A DNA stretch of 64,000 bases from an uncultured Neomegalonema sp. Lineage in GTDB: Bacteria > Pseudomonadota > Alphaproteobacteria > Rhodobacterales > Rhodobacteraceae. A model generated the notes under the pieces. That model did not search any database. It saw only the letters and a program-made list of their open reading frames with translations, and was not told where the DNA came from. The stretch is taken from contig CALKIZ010000003.1 of assembly GCA_937995735.1 (NCBI GenBank), positions 176,287 to 240,286 of the forward strand, in the 5' to 3' direction. The translations under genes and the position numbers were made by a program. Shown here one piece after another: positions 19,384-30,363 of the stretch; position 1 is the stretch's first letter; every line of letters begins with the position of its first letter.

Positions 19384-21546
19384 ATGAATCTCCACGTATC
19401 GCCGTCAAATATGGAATTGTCGAATTACAATACCGTCGTCACCAAAACACCCATATTGAATGAAGGTTTGGTCGAGCAAAAACGGGAAGAAATTCTCGAA
19501 TATTTTCATCGCACCTTCTCGCTCTACGAAAGCATTTTCGAATGCCTTGTCGATGATGAATCGTATTACGCCCGCGCCAATCCGCTGCGTCACCCGCTGA
19601 TTTTTTATTACGGTCACACTTCGGTTTTCTACATCAACAAACTGAACGTTGCGAAGCTGATCAATGAGCGGGTCGATCCAAAGTTGGAATCCTCATTGGC
19701 AATTGGTGTCGATGAAATGTCATGGGATGATCTCAACCAAGATCACTATGATTGGCCGACGCCTGCGGAAGTGAAAGCCCACCGCGACAAAACCCGCGAA
19801 ATTGTAGACCGCTTTATCCGCACCTATGATTTCAAAATGCCGATTACCTTCGATGATCCGATGTGGGTGGTGATCATGGGAATCGAACATGAGCGCATCC
19901 ATCTGGAGACTACCGCCGTCCTGATCCGCGAATTGCCGCTGGACCGCGTGAAATCTCACCCTGTTTGGAGCAAAATCTGCACGGAGACGGGAACTGCACC
20001 AGAGAATGAGTTACTGCCCGTCGAAGGCGGCCATATCGTCTATGGCAAATCGAAGACGAACCCTCTCTATGGGTGGGATAACGAATACGGCCACGCCGAA
20101 GCGCAGATTAAACCCTTCAAGGCGTCGAAATATCTGGTGTCCAATACCGAGTTCCTCAGCTTCGTTGAGGCGGGCGGGTATCAGACCGAAGAGTTCTGGG
20201 ATTCCGAAGGCTGGCACTGGGTGCAATATGCAAAAGCCGAGCATCCGGTCTATTGGGTCAAAAACGGCGATGCTTACCAATACCGCTCGATGCTTGAAGT
20301 CATCGACATGCCGTGGGATTGGCCCGCCGATATCAACTATCTCGAAGCCAAGGCTTTCTGTAACTGGAAATCAAAAGAAACCGGCAAGCATATCCGTATG
20401 CCGACCGAAGCCGAATGGTATCACTTGCGCGATCTGACCACGGATGCGGATCAGCCTTATTGGGATAAAGCACCGGGCAATATCAATCTCGAATACGAGA
20501 TGTCCCCTTGCCCTGTCACCCGTCACGCATTCAAAGATGGTTTCCACGACATTATCGGCAATGTCTGGCAATGGACCGAGACACCGATTGACGGGTTGGA
20601 AGGGTATAATGTCCACCCGATCTACGATGATTTCTCCGCGCCGACTTTTGATGGTAAGCACAATGTCTTCAAAGGCGGTTGCTGGATTTCGACCGGCAAT
20701 TATTCAATCAAAAATTCCCGTTACGCATTCCGCAGGCATTTCTTCCAGTATTCCGGCTTGCGCTACATTGAGGGCGAAAAATTGCCAGCACCAGAGATGA
20801 ATATCTACGAAACCGATACGCAGGTTTCGCAATATATCGAATTCCATTTCGGCGAAGAACATTACGGCGTACCGAATTTTCCGGTGGCCTGTATCGAGGC
20901 GCTGAAACCCCATACCGCTGACATTAAGACCGAGCGCGCGCTTGATCTTGGTTGCGCTACAGGGCGGTCCTCGTTCGAGTTGGCGAAGATCTTTGATCAC
21001 GTCGATGCGCTTGATTTCTCCGCACGTCTGATCGAAGCACCATCGACGTTGCAGAAAACCGGATCGCAGCGCTACACGGTCCAAGACCAAGGCGAGTTGG
21101 TTACCTATAAGGAAGTGAAGCTGTCGCAGTTTGATGGATATGACGCCATCAAAGACAAGGTGTGGTTCACTCAGGGCGACGCTTGTAACCTTGCTGGCAA
21201 GTACACGGACTATGATCTCGTCTTTGCCGGAAATCTGATTGACCGGCTTTATTCGCCCGCTGATTTCTTAGAGCAGATCAAAGCGCGCATCCGCCCCGGC
21301 GGTGTGCTGGTTCTGACCTCGCCTTACACATGGCTGGAAGAATTCACTCCTCGTGAAAACTGGATTGGCGGATTTAAGGCACTCACCGGCGAGAACTTTA
21401 CCACGCTGGAAGGCTTGGCGGATCATCTAGCACCTGAGTTTGAAAAGGTTGGCGAGCCGCAGGACATTCCATTCGTGATCCGCGAAACCGCGCGCAAGTT
21501 CCAGCACAGCGTCGCGGAAATGAGCATCTGGCGCAAAGCGAAGTAG
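19384..21546 (+). CDS. ovoA: OvoA: 5-histidylcysteine sulfoxide synthase with C-terminal SAM methyltransferase
   Basis: 720 aa; DinB-like GIEHERIHLE iron-binding motif; FGE-sulfatase-like domain (GNVWQWTETP, GGCWIST); methyltransferase motif ALDLGCATGRSSFELA. Confidence 0.93.
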   Translation: MNLHVSPSNMELSNYNTVVTKTPILNEGLVEQKREEILEYFHRTFSLYESIFECLVDDESYYARANPLRHPLIFYYGHTSVFYINKLNVAKLINERVDPKLESSLAIGVDEMSWDDLNQDHYDWPTPAEVKAHRDKTREIVDRFIRTYDFKMPITFDDPMWVVIMGIEHERIHLETTAVLIRELPLDRVKSHPVWSKICTETGTAPENELLPVEGGHIVYGKSKTNPLYGWDNEYGHAEAQIKPFKASKYLVSNTEFLSFVEAGGYQTEEFWDSEGWHWVQYAKAEHPVYWVKNGDAYQYRSMLEVIDMPWDWPADINYLEAKAFCNWKSKETGKHIRMPTEAEWYHLRDLTTDADQPYWDKAPGNINLEYEMSPCPVTRHAFKDGFHDIIGNVWQWTETPIDGLEGYNVHPIYDDFSAPTFDGKHNVFKGGCWISTGNYSIKNSRYAFRRHFFQYSGLRYIEGEKLPAPEMNIYETDTQVSQYIEFHFGEEHYGVPNFPVACIEALKPHTADIKTERALDLGCATGRSSFELAKIFDHVDALDFSARLIEAPSTLQKTGSQRYTVQDQGELVTYKEVKLSQFDGYDAIKDKVWFTQGDACNLAGKYTDYDLVFAGNLIDRLYSPADFLEQIKARIRPGGVLVLTSPYTWLEEFTPRENWIGGFKALTGENFTTLEGLADHLAPEFEKVGEPQDIPFVIRETARKFQHSVAEMSIWRKAK

Positions 21547-21609
21547 GATTGTGCCGGCCGGCATTCCCGAAAGTGCAGACGCTTACGTTAAGTGCCGCCT
21601 GATCCGGTT

Positions 21610-22326
21610 TTAACTTTTAGAGCGGGTCAGGCGGGCGACAAGCAGGATACGAACTCCTGAGAAGGCGTCTGTCATGTTCACAATACGCTCGTATACGATC
21701 CCGAAAAGATAGGTGAACGCGGTCAGGCGCAAATATTCAGGACGACCTTCGATGAGGTCGACTTCCCACGTATCAAAGCCATGCGCGGCCGCCAGTCGTT
21801 TCACGGCTGAACGCGAGTTGGCGCGGTAGCGGGTCGGAAAAGTATCTTCCTCGGGCCGCCCCCGCAGCTTGTTGTAAAATTTGTGAAACGAGGTTGGTGT
21901 CATCCGGGCTATCAGCGGCATGTAATGCGCTTTGTTCGGCGTTTTAAACAGGAATTTGCAACCCGGCTTTAAAACTCTGGAAACCTCAGCGAAAACAGCA
22001 TCAGGATTATCAACATGCTCGATAACATTGTCTGAAATGACCAGATCGAAATGCGCGTCCGGCCATGGTATCGAATCTCCCAGACCGATCTTTGCTTCGT
22101 CCAAATGCGGGTTGTCCATGATCAGCGGATTGGGATCGATGCCACAGATCTTAGCGGCCATTCCCTTGAAATTCATCTGCGGCAGATAGCCTGACCCGGC
22201 CCCAAGGTCGAGGACGACCATATCCGGTTTTAGTTCTTTCAAAACTTCTTCGCGAAATAGATGATTGTCCCAGGAATCTTTGTGATTTGGATAAAATTTC
22301 CGATCAAGATACGACACCATCGACAT
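21610..22326 (-). CDS. Class I SAM-dependent methyltransferase
   Basis: VLDLGAGSGYLPQ, DNVIEHVDNPDAVFAEVSRVLKPG; start at MSMVSYLDRKF instead of ORF start 22437. Confidence 0.88.
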   Translation of the reverse strand: MSMVSYLDRKFYPNHKDSWDNHLFREEVLKELKPDMVVLDLGAGSGYLPQMNFKGMAAKICGIDPNPLIMDNPHLDEAKIGLGDSIPWPDAHFDLVISDNVIEHVDNPDAVFAEVSRVLKPGCKFLFKTPNKAHYMPLIARMTPTSFHKFYNKLRGRPEEDTFPTRYRANSRSAVKRLAAAHGFDTWEVDLIEGRPEYLRLTAFTYLFGIVYERIVNMTDAFSGVRILLVARLTRSKS

Positions 22327-22327
22327 A

Positions 22328-23578
22328 TTAAATTTCCTTCTCACATATCGTTTCGGGAACCTGCGTACCGTCCAAGACCCACCCGCACCATGCTTTGGAC
22401 AGATCCCGCCGATTAAAATGCAATTCCGCGAGCGCAAGAGAGCGCTTACCCATAGATTTCAACGCTTCTCGGTCCGCCGCTGCCCGCTCCAATGCATCTG
22501 CAAACGCCGCCGCATCGTCGGGGGGTACAGCGAAACCGCAATCGTTTTCTTCAATCATGCCCGCAAGCCAACCCGGATAATTGTTGAGAACCGGCAAGCC
22601 TGCAGAAATATAATCGAAAAATTTGTTTGGTGACGTGCCGTAGTAGAAGGCCGGGACATTCGCAAGGCTTTGAATGCCAAGATCAGCAGCTAGAAACAAC
22701 CCCGCTAACCGCGCCTTGGGAACCGGGTCGTGGAAAATCACGTTATCCAAACTTTCCCGCGTTGCGCGCCCCACTAAATCTGACTTGAGCTTGCCATCGC
22801 CGATCAGCACGATCTTGATATCCGTCTTGCCCCGGTCCTTGAGCTGTGCGGCGGCATCAAGGACGGCGCTTAGTCCGTTTGCAGGACCGTGAGTCCCGCC
22901 GAAAACAGCCATCAAGTCATTCTCGGCGACGCCTTCCGGACGCCAAGCTGTCTCTGCTGGAACGTTAAACAGATCAATGTCACAACCATTCGGGATCATC
23001 GCGATACGCTCATGAGGAACGCCCCGGCGAGCGATGCCATCCACAATGCCAGGCGAAAGCCCGATGCAGCGATGTGCCGAACGATAACTCGACCATTCCA
23101 GCGCCGAGAGCATCCACAGCATAACCGGATTTTTAATCACACCCATCGCTCGCGGAAGTTCGGGCCACAAATCCCGCACTTCAAAGACAAAGGGCTTACG
23201 GCGCAGCCAACGCGCAGCCAGCCCCGGTAGACCAGCCGTCAACGGCGTGGTGGTGGCGAAGGCGATGTCATATTTCTCGCGCAAAGCCAGCCCGATGCTT
23301 GTCATGGCAAATTTCAGGAATAAGAACACGCGCTTCGCGAAGCCATCTTTGTTAGAATAGCTCAGATCTATTTCAATGACGTCAATCCCATCCACCGACC
23401 CACGGCGACGCCCCCATCTGAAGGGTTCGGTCAAGCCCGTCACTCCGGGGCCAAAGCTGCCGCAGACCATTGTGACGGTGTGACCTTGTTCCACGAGCCG
23501 CCGCGCCATTTCATAAGACCGGATGCCGGTTGCGCCTTTCGGCGTTGAGAAATGCTGATGGAAGTAAATCACGCGCAT
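22328..23578 (-). CDS. Glycosyltransferase family 4 protein
   Basis: 416 aa; HQHFSTPKGATGIRSYEMARRL N-terminus; GT4-type C-terminal FYYGTSPNKFFDYISAGLPVLNN. Confidence 0.9.
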   Translation of the reverse strand: MRVIYFHQHFSTPKGATGIRSYEMARRLVEQGHTVTMVCGSFGPGVTGLTEPFRWGRRRGSVDGIDVIEIDLSYSNKDGFAKRVFLFLKFAMTSIGLALREKYDIAFATTTPLTAGLPGLAARWLRRKPFVFEVRDLWPELPRAMGVIKNPVMLWMLSALEWSSYRSAHRCIGLSPGIVDGIARRGVPHERIAMIPNGCDIDLFNVPAETAWRPEGVAENDLMAVFGGTHGPANGLSAVLDAAAQLKDRGKTDIKIVLIGDGKLKSDLVGRATRESLDNVIFHDPVPKARLAGLFLAADLGIQSLANVPAFYYGTSPNKFFDYISAGLPVLNNYPGWLAGMIEENDCGFAVPPDDAAAFADALERAAADREALKSMGKRSLALAELHFNRRDLSKAWCGWVLDGTQVPETICEKEI

Positions 23579-23579
23579 A

Positions 23580-25409
23580 TCAGAACCGAATCTCCGTTGT
23601 TACCGTTCCCGGTCGCTCTAGTGCTACCTTGATCACCGGCACTGGGGTCTTGAGAAGGTAATAACGCGATTCCTGTCCCGTCGTCAGAGAAAGCGGGCAG
23701 GCTTTACCGTCTTCATATTTCACCCGAATAGACCGCACACCATCGGTCACGGTATCCTCTTCTTGTCGCCATTCGCCGGGGCAAAGGCGCAGACGCAGCA
23801 CAGCGGATTTTTCAAAACCCTTGATCCGGTCAATGCATATCAACCGGTTTTCTTCCAAGGTAATCTGACGGTTGTGAGATGCGCCCCAGCGATCGCGATA
23901 ACCCGCCGAAGCCGTTACAGCGCCCGCCTCTTCACGTACCGGCTCAACGTCCTGCGCCTTTAGCCAATCACCGAACAAAAAGCGCCCGATGCGGGGCATC
24001 TGATCCCGTCCATCCATCTCAATCGTATTGTGCCCAGCTGTGCCGTTGAAATAGGCGGCATCTGCCTCTGAAACGTTGTAGCTATAGGTTCCGCCGTCAC
24101 GCAGTACATTCTCACCATCCACCCAAAGGTCGAGATGCAAGGCATCGGCTTGCACAGGGCGAAAGCGAAAGCGCGGATAACGCAGATAGGCCGCCACTTT
24201 TTTCATCCGTAAGATATGCAGGCCACCATTATCCAGCGTCACTGAGCCGGATTGTTGGGCTAGAGTCTCGGGCCGTGCAATGCCAAGCCAAATCAGCGGT
24301 TGATCCCAGTCGCCCTCGTCCTCATAGGCAACACGATCCCGGAACAGGGTTTGCGCAAGATGTGCGCAGGGCCGGAAGTCGCGGTAATCGGTATCGGTCA
24401 GCGGAATTAATCGCGCGCCATCATTGGCCCCAAGATTGGGGGCGTCGCCGCTCTGCACATCGGTAAGCCTATGCAGCCAGTCTGCGGCCTGTCCCAGCCT
24501 CTCACGGACTTCTTCAGACCATTGTGGCAGGTTTTGGTGTCGCCGCCACGCCTCGGCAAAACTATACGTGTCGAGCATGACCCGATGATAGGTAACGGAA
24601 TATTGGCTAAAAGTTCCGTCCGGTTCGATCAAAGCAAGCGCGCGCTCGGCCAATTGTCGCTCGCCACGTTTTTGCCAGTGCTTGCCTTTTTTGTCGCCTT
24701 GTTGCGCGAGAAAAGACCCGCCAACATAAAGCGCCGCCGCCTCGGACGTGCCGTGATTATTCTGTTGGCCAATCGCATAACCGAGTGTTGGGGCGATCCG
24801 GACAAGATGCTGGCGGATCAGATCGACCAGACCCGGCAACGGATCTTTCACTTGCCCGAGAATCTGAGCCGCCAAGACAAGGTGCAAAACCCGGATGGAG
24901 GCTTCCTGCCCGCACTTCCAGTTTGCCCCACGATAAGGTGGAACGGCTTTGGTCCACTCTGAAAGCCAGTCATTGAGCCGCGCGACCTCAGCGGGTCTTC
25001 CACAAACCGCCCGTTGAGCCATCGCAATAACCCAGTCAAAGCGTGAGGCTTCCCAAACGGCTTTGATGTCACCGCTTCTCGGGTCAAAATCTGAAATCCG
25101 CCACCAGTCGAGTGCCGCCTCTGCGCGTGCATCCGGTACAGAGACATTCGCGTACCAATCCGGCGGGAAAGTTGCCCCTTGTGCCGTTCGTCCGAAATAC
25201 TCGGGTTCGGTATCCCAAGCGCGTCTTGGCACAGCCTTTTGAGGCGCAGGATTGGCGGGAGGATGAAAAAACGGCCCACGGGCCGGAACCCCTTTCACCT
25301 TCTGAACAGGGTGCAGCCCCGAGCGTAATCCAACCCGATAGAGAGCCACACGTATCACATTCCCAATGCCCAGATTGCGATACGTGCTGAGCCTCATGCG
25401 TAAGGTCAT
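23580..25409 (-). CDS. Heparinase II/III-like polysaccharide lyase family protein
   Basis: 609 aa; NNHGTSEAAALYVGG, SYNVSEADAAYFNGTAGHNTIEMDGRDQMPRIGRFLFGDW. Confidence 0.9.
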   Translation of the reverse strand: MTLRMRLSTYRNLGIGNVIRVALYRVGLRSGLHPVQKVKGVPARGPFFHPPANPAPQKAVPRRAWDTEPEYFGRTAQGATFPPDWYANVSVPDARAEAALDWWRISDFDPRSGDIKAVWEASRFDWVIAMAQRAVCGRPAEVARLNDWLSEWTKAVPPYRGANWKCGQEASIRVLHLVLAAQILGQVKDPLPGLVDLIRQHLVRIAPTLGYAIGQQNNHGTSEAAALYVGGSFLAQQGDKKGKHWQKRGERQLAERALALIEPDGTFSQYSVTYHRVMLDTYSFAEAWRRHQNLPQWSEEVRERLGQAADWLHRLTDVQSGDAPNLGANDGARLIPLTDTDYRDFRPCAHLAQTLFRDRVAYEDEGDWDQPLIWLGIARPETLAQQSGSVTLDNGGLHILRMKKVAAYLRYPRFRFRPVQADALHLDLWVDGENVLRDGGTYSYNVSEADAAYFNGTAGHNTIEMDGRDQMPRIGRFLFGDWLKAQDVEPVREEAGAVTASAGYRDRWGASHNRQITLEENRLICIDRIKGFEKSAVLRLRLCPGEWRQEEDTVTDGVRSIRVKYEDGKACPLSLTTGQESRYYLLKTPVPVIKVALERPGTVTTEIRF

Positions 25410-27535
25410 TTCTGAGCCCGCAGGATCTCCGCAACCTCAAGAGTAACTCGGGAGACTTCAAACAGTTCTTCTGCCGGGATCGGTGCGGGACCGCCTGCCT
25501 CGACCGCTTGCATAAAGATTTCCGGGCAGGTCGCTTGCCCTTTATTCTGGCGCATCAGTGAATTCTTTTTGAACCCCGGCCATCCAAACCCCTTCAGCTT
25601 TAGAAAGTTATCGAGTTGAAGGGTGCGGCCCGCTGCGAAAACCTCGACACGCTCTTTCGGGAAACTCGATGCACCATTGGCGAGGTAATGGATTGTGCCA
25701 AAAGAGCCATCCTCAAAGCCAAGCACGATGGCCGCTTTGTCTTCGGTAATGGCAACACCCGCAGCATTGCCCATGCGCCGCGCCTGAACGGAAATGATGG
25801 GCGCGCCCGCTAAAAAGCGCATCAGGTCGATGAAGTGACATGCCTCACCAATAATCCGGCCTCCCCCGGTTGCATTGTCCTGAGTCCAATGATCTTCCGG
25901 TATTGCCCCGGCATTCATCACCATCATGAAGGATTTCGGCTCTGATACCTGATCGACAAGTTTCTTCATTGTTTGAATCTGCGGCGCAAACCGGCGGTTG
26001 AAACCAACCATAAGCAGACGATTTGCATCCGCATGAGCGGCCTCGACCGCTGCGAGTTCTTCGCGCGTGATCGCCAGCGGTTTTTCCACAAAGACATTTT
26101 TACCGTTTTGGAGCGCCTTGGTGACCAGCGGAGCGTGGCTGTTATGGCGTGTGGCAATCGCGATGGTGTTGATCTGCGCGTCCGCGAACAGGCTCTCCGT
26201 GTCGGTGGTTGCATGAGCAAACCCCCCGCGCTCACCATGGACCACGCCGCTGGTTCCGCCCGAGGTCGCAATCGTATGCAGCGTTGCGCCGGTTTTTGCA
26301 AAAGCCGGGATCAGAATGCGCGAGCCGTAATTACCTGCGCCGATCATACCCAAAACCGGCTTGCCAGCGGCGGGCGTCGCGCCGTCTTTCCCAGCGAGAT
26401 CGACTTGAGCCACATGGCGGCTCTCAATGTCATGGGGATAGTTGAGCACGATCCCCCGAGCGCTTTTATCGTTGCCGAGTACCTCGTATGCCTTTGGTGC
26501 TTTCTCAAAATCAAACCGGTGACTGATAAGGGTGTCTGTCTCAATCGCCCCCGCAGACATCATATCGAGCACCGCTTCGAAATTGCGCTGTTCAGTCCAG
26601 CGCACAAAGCCGAGCGGGTAATCTTGCCCGCCCTCTTCGTAAGCAGGGTCGTAGCGGCCCGGACCGTAAGAACACGACACCTGAAAACTGAGTTCCTTAT
26701 CGTAGAAATCAGCACGGCTCAGCTCCAGCCCGACGACGCCGACGAGAATGATACGCCCGCGCTGGCGCGACATCTGCGCGGCCTGATGCACAGGATCATT
26801 CGACTTGGTAGAGGCGGTAATCAGCACCGCATCCATGCCTGCGCCCCGGCTGAAGGCCATACCGGCGGCAATAGGGTCTTCGTTGGCCGGATTACACGTC
26901 TCAGCACCAAAGCTGCGCGCGAGGGCAAGTTTATCCTCGTCAAAATCCAGTGCCAAAACCCGGCAACCCTGAGCGCGCAGCAATTGTACTGTCAACAGGC
27001 CGATAAGCCCCGCTCCTGTAACAGCTACACATTCACCCAGAGTTAGCTTGGCCAGACGGATGCCCTGTAGACCAATGCTCGCCATGACAGTAAACGCGGC
27101 CATTTCATCGGTTACGCCGTCAGGAATACGGGCGCAAAGATTCTGAGGGACGCGCACTACATCGGCATGAGAACCATTAGAAACAACACGATCACCAGCA
27201 TTGAAACCTGAAACAGCCGTTCCCGCCTCGCGTACCGTACCGACATTGCAATATCCCAGCGGAATTGGCTCGGCGAGTTTCGAACGAACGGCTTCAACAG
27301 TGGTGAGCAAACCATCCGTCTTTACCTTTGACAGAACAGCCTTCACCTTATCAGGTTGTTGGCGTGCTTTCTGAACAAGGTTTGCCTTGCCGAAATCAAG
27401 CAACATCCGCTCCGTGCCGGTGGAGATCAACGAGACGGTCGTATCTATCAGTAAAGTACCGGACGTAACGGCTGGGGTCGGTGCGGTAACGACATCCGGT
27501 CCGTCTTTGGAAAGATCCTGAAGAAGTTGTTTCAT
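25406..27535 (-). CDS. Bi-domain oxidoreductase: zinc-type alcohol dehydrogenase fused to Gfo/Idh/MocA
   Basis: 709 aa; N-terminal MDR pattern (GAGLIGLLTVQLLRAQG), C-terminal Gfo/Idh (GMIGAGNYGSRILIPAF; NVFVEKPLAI); 4-nt overlap with the heparinase gene. Confidence 0.9.
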   Translation of the reverse strand: MKQLLQDLSKDGPDVVTAPTPAVTSGTLLIDTTVSLISTGTERMLLDFGKANLVQKARQQPDKVKAVLSKVKTDGLLTTVEAVRSKLAEPIPLGYCNVGTVREAGTAVSGFNAGDRVVSNGSHADVVRVPQNLCARIPDGVTDEMAAFTVMASIGLQGIRLAKLTLGECVAVTGAGLIGLLTVQLLRAQGCRVLALDFDEDKLALARSFGAETCNPANEDPIAAGMAFSRGAGMDAVLITASTKSNDPVHQAAQMSRQRGRIILVGVVGLELSRADFYDKELSFQVSCSYGPGRYDPAYEEGGQDYPLGFVRWTEQRNFEAVLDMMSAGAIETDTLISHRFDFEKAPKAYEVLGNDKSARGIVLNYPHDIESRHVAQVDLAGKDGATPAAGKPVLGMIGAGNYGSRILIPAFAKTGATLHTIATSGGTSGVVHGERGGFAHATTDTESLFADAQINTIAIATRHNSHAPLVTKALQNGKNVFVEKPLAITREELAAVEAAHADANRLLMVGFNRRFAPQIQTMKKLVDQVSEPKSFMMVMNAGAIPEDHWTQDNATGGGRIIGEACHFIDLMRFLAGAPIISVQARRMGNAAGVAITEDKAAIVLGFEDGSFGTIHYLANGASSFPKERVEVFAAGRTLQLDNFLKLKGFGWPGFKKNSLMRQNKGQATCPEIFMQAVEAGGPAPIPAEELFEVSRVTLEVAEILRAQK

Positions 27536-27571
27536 AGATGTCTCTAGAATTTGGAGGTCAACGGAAGCACT

Positions 27572-28822
27572 TTATCGGTTCCAGATGCCCTTCGTATCAA
27601 TGATAAGCCCAGCGTCGGGGAGGGCAGCTTTAAACTCGCGGTGATCGACCAGTAGCACGTGAATATCTGCTTTAGTGCCGTGGGGGACAAGTTCTGCGTT
27701 CAGTCCATCCGGTAGGCTTTCAATATTGGGTTCCACCACGAAAACCTTTCCGGGGTGGCGTTCAGTCAGAGTGGTCACGATTCCCAGCGCAGGGCTTTCG
27801 CGCAAGTCGTCAATATCGGGTTTAAAAGCGACTCCGTAACAAGCGATGCTGACCCCGGCGGCACTGCGCTCAGGATGATCACGCAGGAAACCGCCCAGAG
27901 CTTCATCGACCTTCGACAGCACCCATCCAGGCTTGGCATCATTGACTTCGCGCGCTGTGCGGATCAGGCGCGCCAGCGCCGGTGTGCGGGAAACAATAAA
28001 CCACGGATCAACCGCAATGCAGTGACCGCCCACGCCGGGTCCGGGCTGGAGGATATTGACACGCGGATGGCGGTTCGAAAGCGCAATCAACTCCCAAACA
28101 TCAATATCCAATTCATCGCAAATCACGGACAGCTCATTGGCAAAGGCGATGTTGACGTCCCGAAAGCTGTTTTCGGTCAGCTTGGCCATTTCGGCTGTGC
28201 GTGCATTCGTAACCACACATTCGCCCGCCACGAAAGTCCGGTAGAGATCAACGGCCAGTGCCGAGCATTTCGGAGTCATGCCGCCGATAACACGGTCATT
28301 CTCGACCAGTTCTCGCATCACATGACCGGGTAAAACCCGTTCCGGACAATGAGCGATGCGGATGTCGGAGTCTCCACCATGGGTCTGGGGGAATGTCAGA
28401 TCAGGGCGGGCATGGGCCAGCCATTCAGCCATTTTTTCCGTTGCCCCAACGGGTGACGTCGACTCCAAAACGATCAGATTACCGGGCGCGAGAACCGGTG
28501 CGATGGCTTTTGATGCGGCCTCAATATAGCGCAGATCAGGATCATGATTATCGCCCTTAAATGGCGTCGGAACCGCAATGAGAAAGGCTTCCGCAGGCTC
28601 GGGTGTCGTCGTTGCTCTCAGCCAACCCTCGCTGACGGTTGATCGTACAACGATATCGAGGTCCGGCTCGACGATGTGAATCTCACCACGATTGATTTTC
28701 TCGACCGCCCGCTCGTCGATGTCGATACCGAGCACTTTTACTTTGCGCGACGCAAAAATAGCAGCCGTGGGCAAGCCGATGTAACCCATCCCGATAACAG
28801 AAACTGTATTGAAGACAGTCAT
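27572..28822 (-). CDS. wecC: UDP-N-acetyl-D-mannosamine dehydrogenase
   Basis: [44 protein letters not shown]. Confidence 0.93.
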   Translation of the reverse strand: MTVFNTVSVIGMGYIGLPTAAIFASRKVKVLGIDIDERAVEKINRGEIHIVEPDLDIVVRSTVSEGWLRATTTPEPAEAFLIAVPTPFKGDNHDPDLRYIEAASKAIAPVLAPGNLIVLESTSPVGATEKMAEWLAHARPDLTFPQTHGGDSDIRIAHCPERVLPGHVMRELVENDRVIGGMTPKCSALAVDLYRTFVAGECVVTNARTAEMAKLTENSFRDVNIAFANELSVICDELDIDVWELIALSNRHPRVNILQPGPGVGGHCIAVDPWFIVSRTPALARLIRTAREVNDAKPGWVLSKVDEALGGFLRDHPERSAAGVSIACYGVAFKPDIDDLRESPALGIVTTLTERHPGKVFVVEPNIESLPDGLNAELVPHGTKADIHVLLVDHREFKAALPDAGLIIDTKGIWNR

Positions 28823-29952
28823 GATAATGCCTTAGCGAGGGCGTCTATAATACGGGAACAGGCCCGTCCGTCGCCATAGGGGTTATGGGACCGGCTCATC
28901 GTTGCGTATGCTTTTGCATCGTCCAGAAGTGTTTGAGTTCCCTCGACGATCGCATCAACATTTGTTCCCACAAGGCGGACGGTTCCCGCAGTAACTGCTT
29001 CGGGCCGCTCCGTTGTATCACGCATGACAAGAACCGGCTTACCGAGCGACGGAGCCTCCTCCTGAATTCCCCCGGAATCGGTCAGAATTATGGTCGAGAG
29101 GCCCATCAAATGCACGAAAGGAAGATAATCCAACGGGTCGATCAAATAGACGTTGTCATGATCCGCGAGCAATCGCCTTACAGGTTCCTGTACGTTTGGA
29201 TTGAGATGGACAGGATAGACGATATCAACGTCTTGGTGGCGGGCGGCAATATTTTGAAGCGCCTGACAGATACGTTCAAAACCGTCGCCAAAACTTTCGC
29301 GACGATGGCCGGTGACGAGGATAATCCGCCGATCCGGTGACAAGAAAGAAAACCGGTCCGCCAATTGTTTTTGCAAAGCGTCATCGGAGCCGATTTTCTC
29401 GCGCACGGAAATCAGGGCATCTATCACGGTATTGCCGGTGATTGTAATTGCCTCCGGCGGGACTCCTTCAGAGAGAAGGTTGTTCTGAGCGATCTCCGTT
29501 GGCACAAAATGTAGATTGGCTAACACACCGGTCAGTCTACGATTAGCCTCTTCTGGCCAAGGTGAATATAGCGATCCCGTGCGCAATCCCGCCTCAACAT
29601 GCCCTACAGAAACTTGTCCGTAATACGCGGCTAAAGCACCGGCAAAGGTTGTGGCCGTGTCGCCATGTACCAAGACAAAATCCGGTTTCGCCTCTTCGAT
29701 AACGGGCATCATCCCCGTGAGGATGCGCGATGTCACGTCGTGGATTGTCTGATTTTGACTCATAATGTCTAAGTCGTAATCTGGGAGTATATCAAATAGA
29801 TCAAGAACTTGATCGAGCATTGTACGATGCTGTGCTGTGATGCAGACGCTCGAATGAAACCGGGCGTCTTTTTTCAACATATTGATCAGGGGGGCCATTT
29901 TGATGGCTTCAGGCCGCGTTCCGAAGACTGTGAGAATGCGCTTAGAAGTCAT
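28819..29952 (-). CDS. wecB: UDP-N-acetylglucosamine 2-epimerase (non-hydrolysing)
   Basis: [22 protein letters not shown] start, [45 protein letters not shown]; overlaps wecC by 4 nt. Confidence 0.94.
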   Translation of the reverse strand: MTSKRILTVFGTRPEAIKMAPLINMLKKDARFHSSVCITAQHRTMLDQVLDLFDILPDYDLDIMSQNQTIHDVTSRILTGMMPVIEEAKPDFVLVHGDTATTFAGALAAYYGQVSVGHVEAGLRTGSLYSPWPEEANRRLTGVLANLHFVPTEIAQNNLLSEGVPPEAITITGNTVIDALISVREKIGSDDALQKQLADRFSFLSPDRRIILVTGHRRESFGDGFERICQALQNIAARHQDVDIVYPVHLNPNVQEPVRRLLADHDNVYLIDPLDYLPFVHLMGLSTIILTDSGGIQEEAPSLGKPVLVMRDTTERPEAVTAGTVRLVGTNVDAIVEGTQTLLDDAKAYATMSRSHNPYGDGRACSRIIDALAKALS

Positions 29953-29988
29953 TTTGGAAACTTCCAAACTTGGCATGATAACCGTCTT

Positions 29989-30142
29989 GTACCATGTCAC
30001 ACTACACGACAGTAATCGTCATTGCCTGACTTGTTCGGGCAATCCGGAGCCGGAAACACCGGCGTCTGTCGCTCTGGATCATCGGAACAAGTCCGATGAT
30101 GATCCCTAAAATCGTGTAGTGTCGTGTACCGTGGTACCATGT
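29989..30142. mobile_element. REP-pair element, copy 2, with 11-bp TIRs and flanking 9-bp direct repeats
   Basis: TIRs ACACTACACGA (29999-30009) / TCGTGTAGTGT (30112-30122); direct repeats GTACCATGT at 29989-29997 and 30134-30142; two internal hairpins shared with 13152-13260. Confidence 0.75.
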
Positions 30143-30363
30143 AATCAGAGTCTCATAATCAGAACTGAATTAAATAATTTTTCGATATACTTACCGAGTA
30201 TACGTAGAAGGCATAATCCGATCTCTAAACCGGAACAACCTATTTGACGAGAATCGACAGGCTAACTCTAAGCCAAAAGGTATGTTTACAGCATTTTGAG
30301 ATAACGCTGAAGTCCCAGACTCAGGCTCCACGTGGCTTTTGGCGTGAAACCTGAATCAACAAA

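Noticed and set aside
25973-27046. 357-aa plus-strand ORF
   Set aside because: Antisense to the clear ADH-Gfo/Idh fusion gene.
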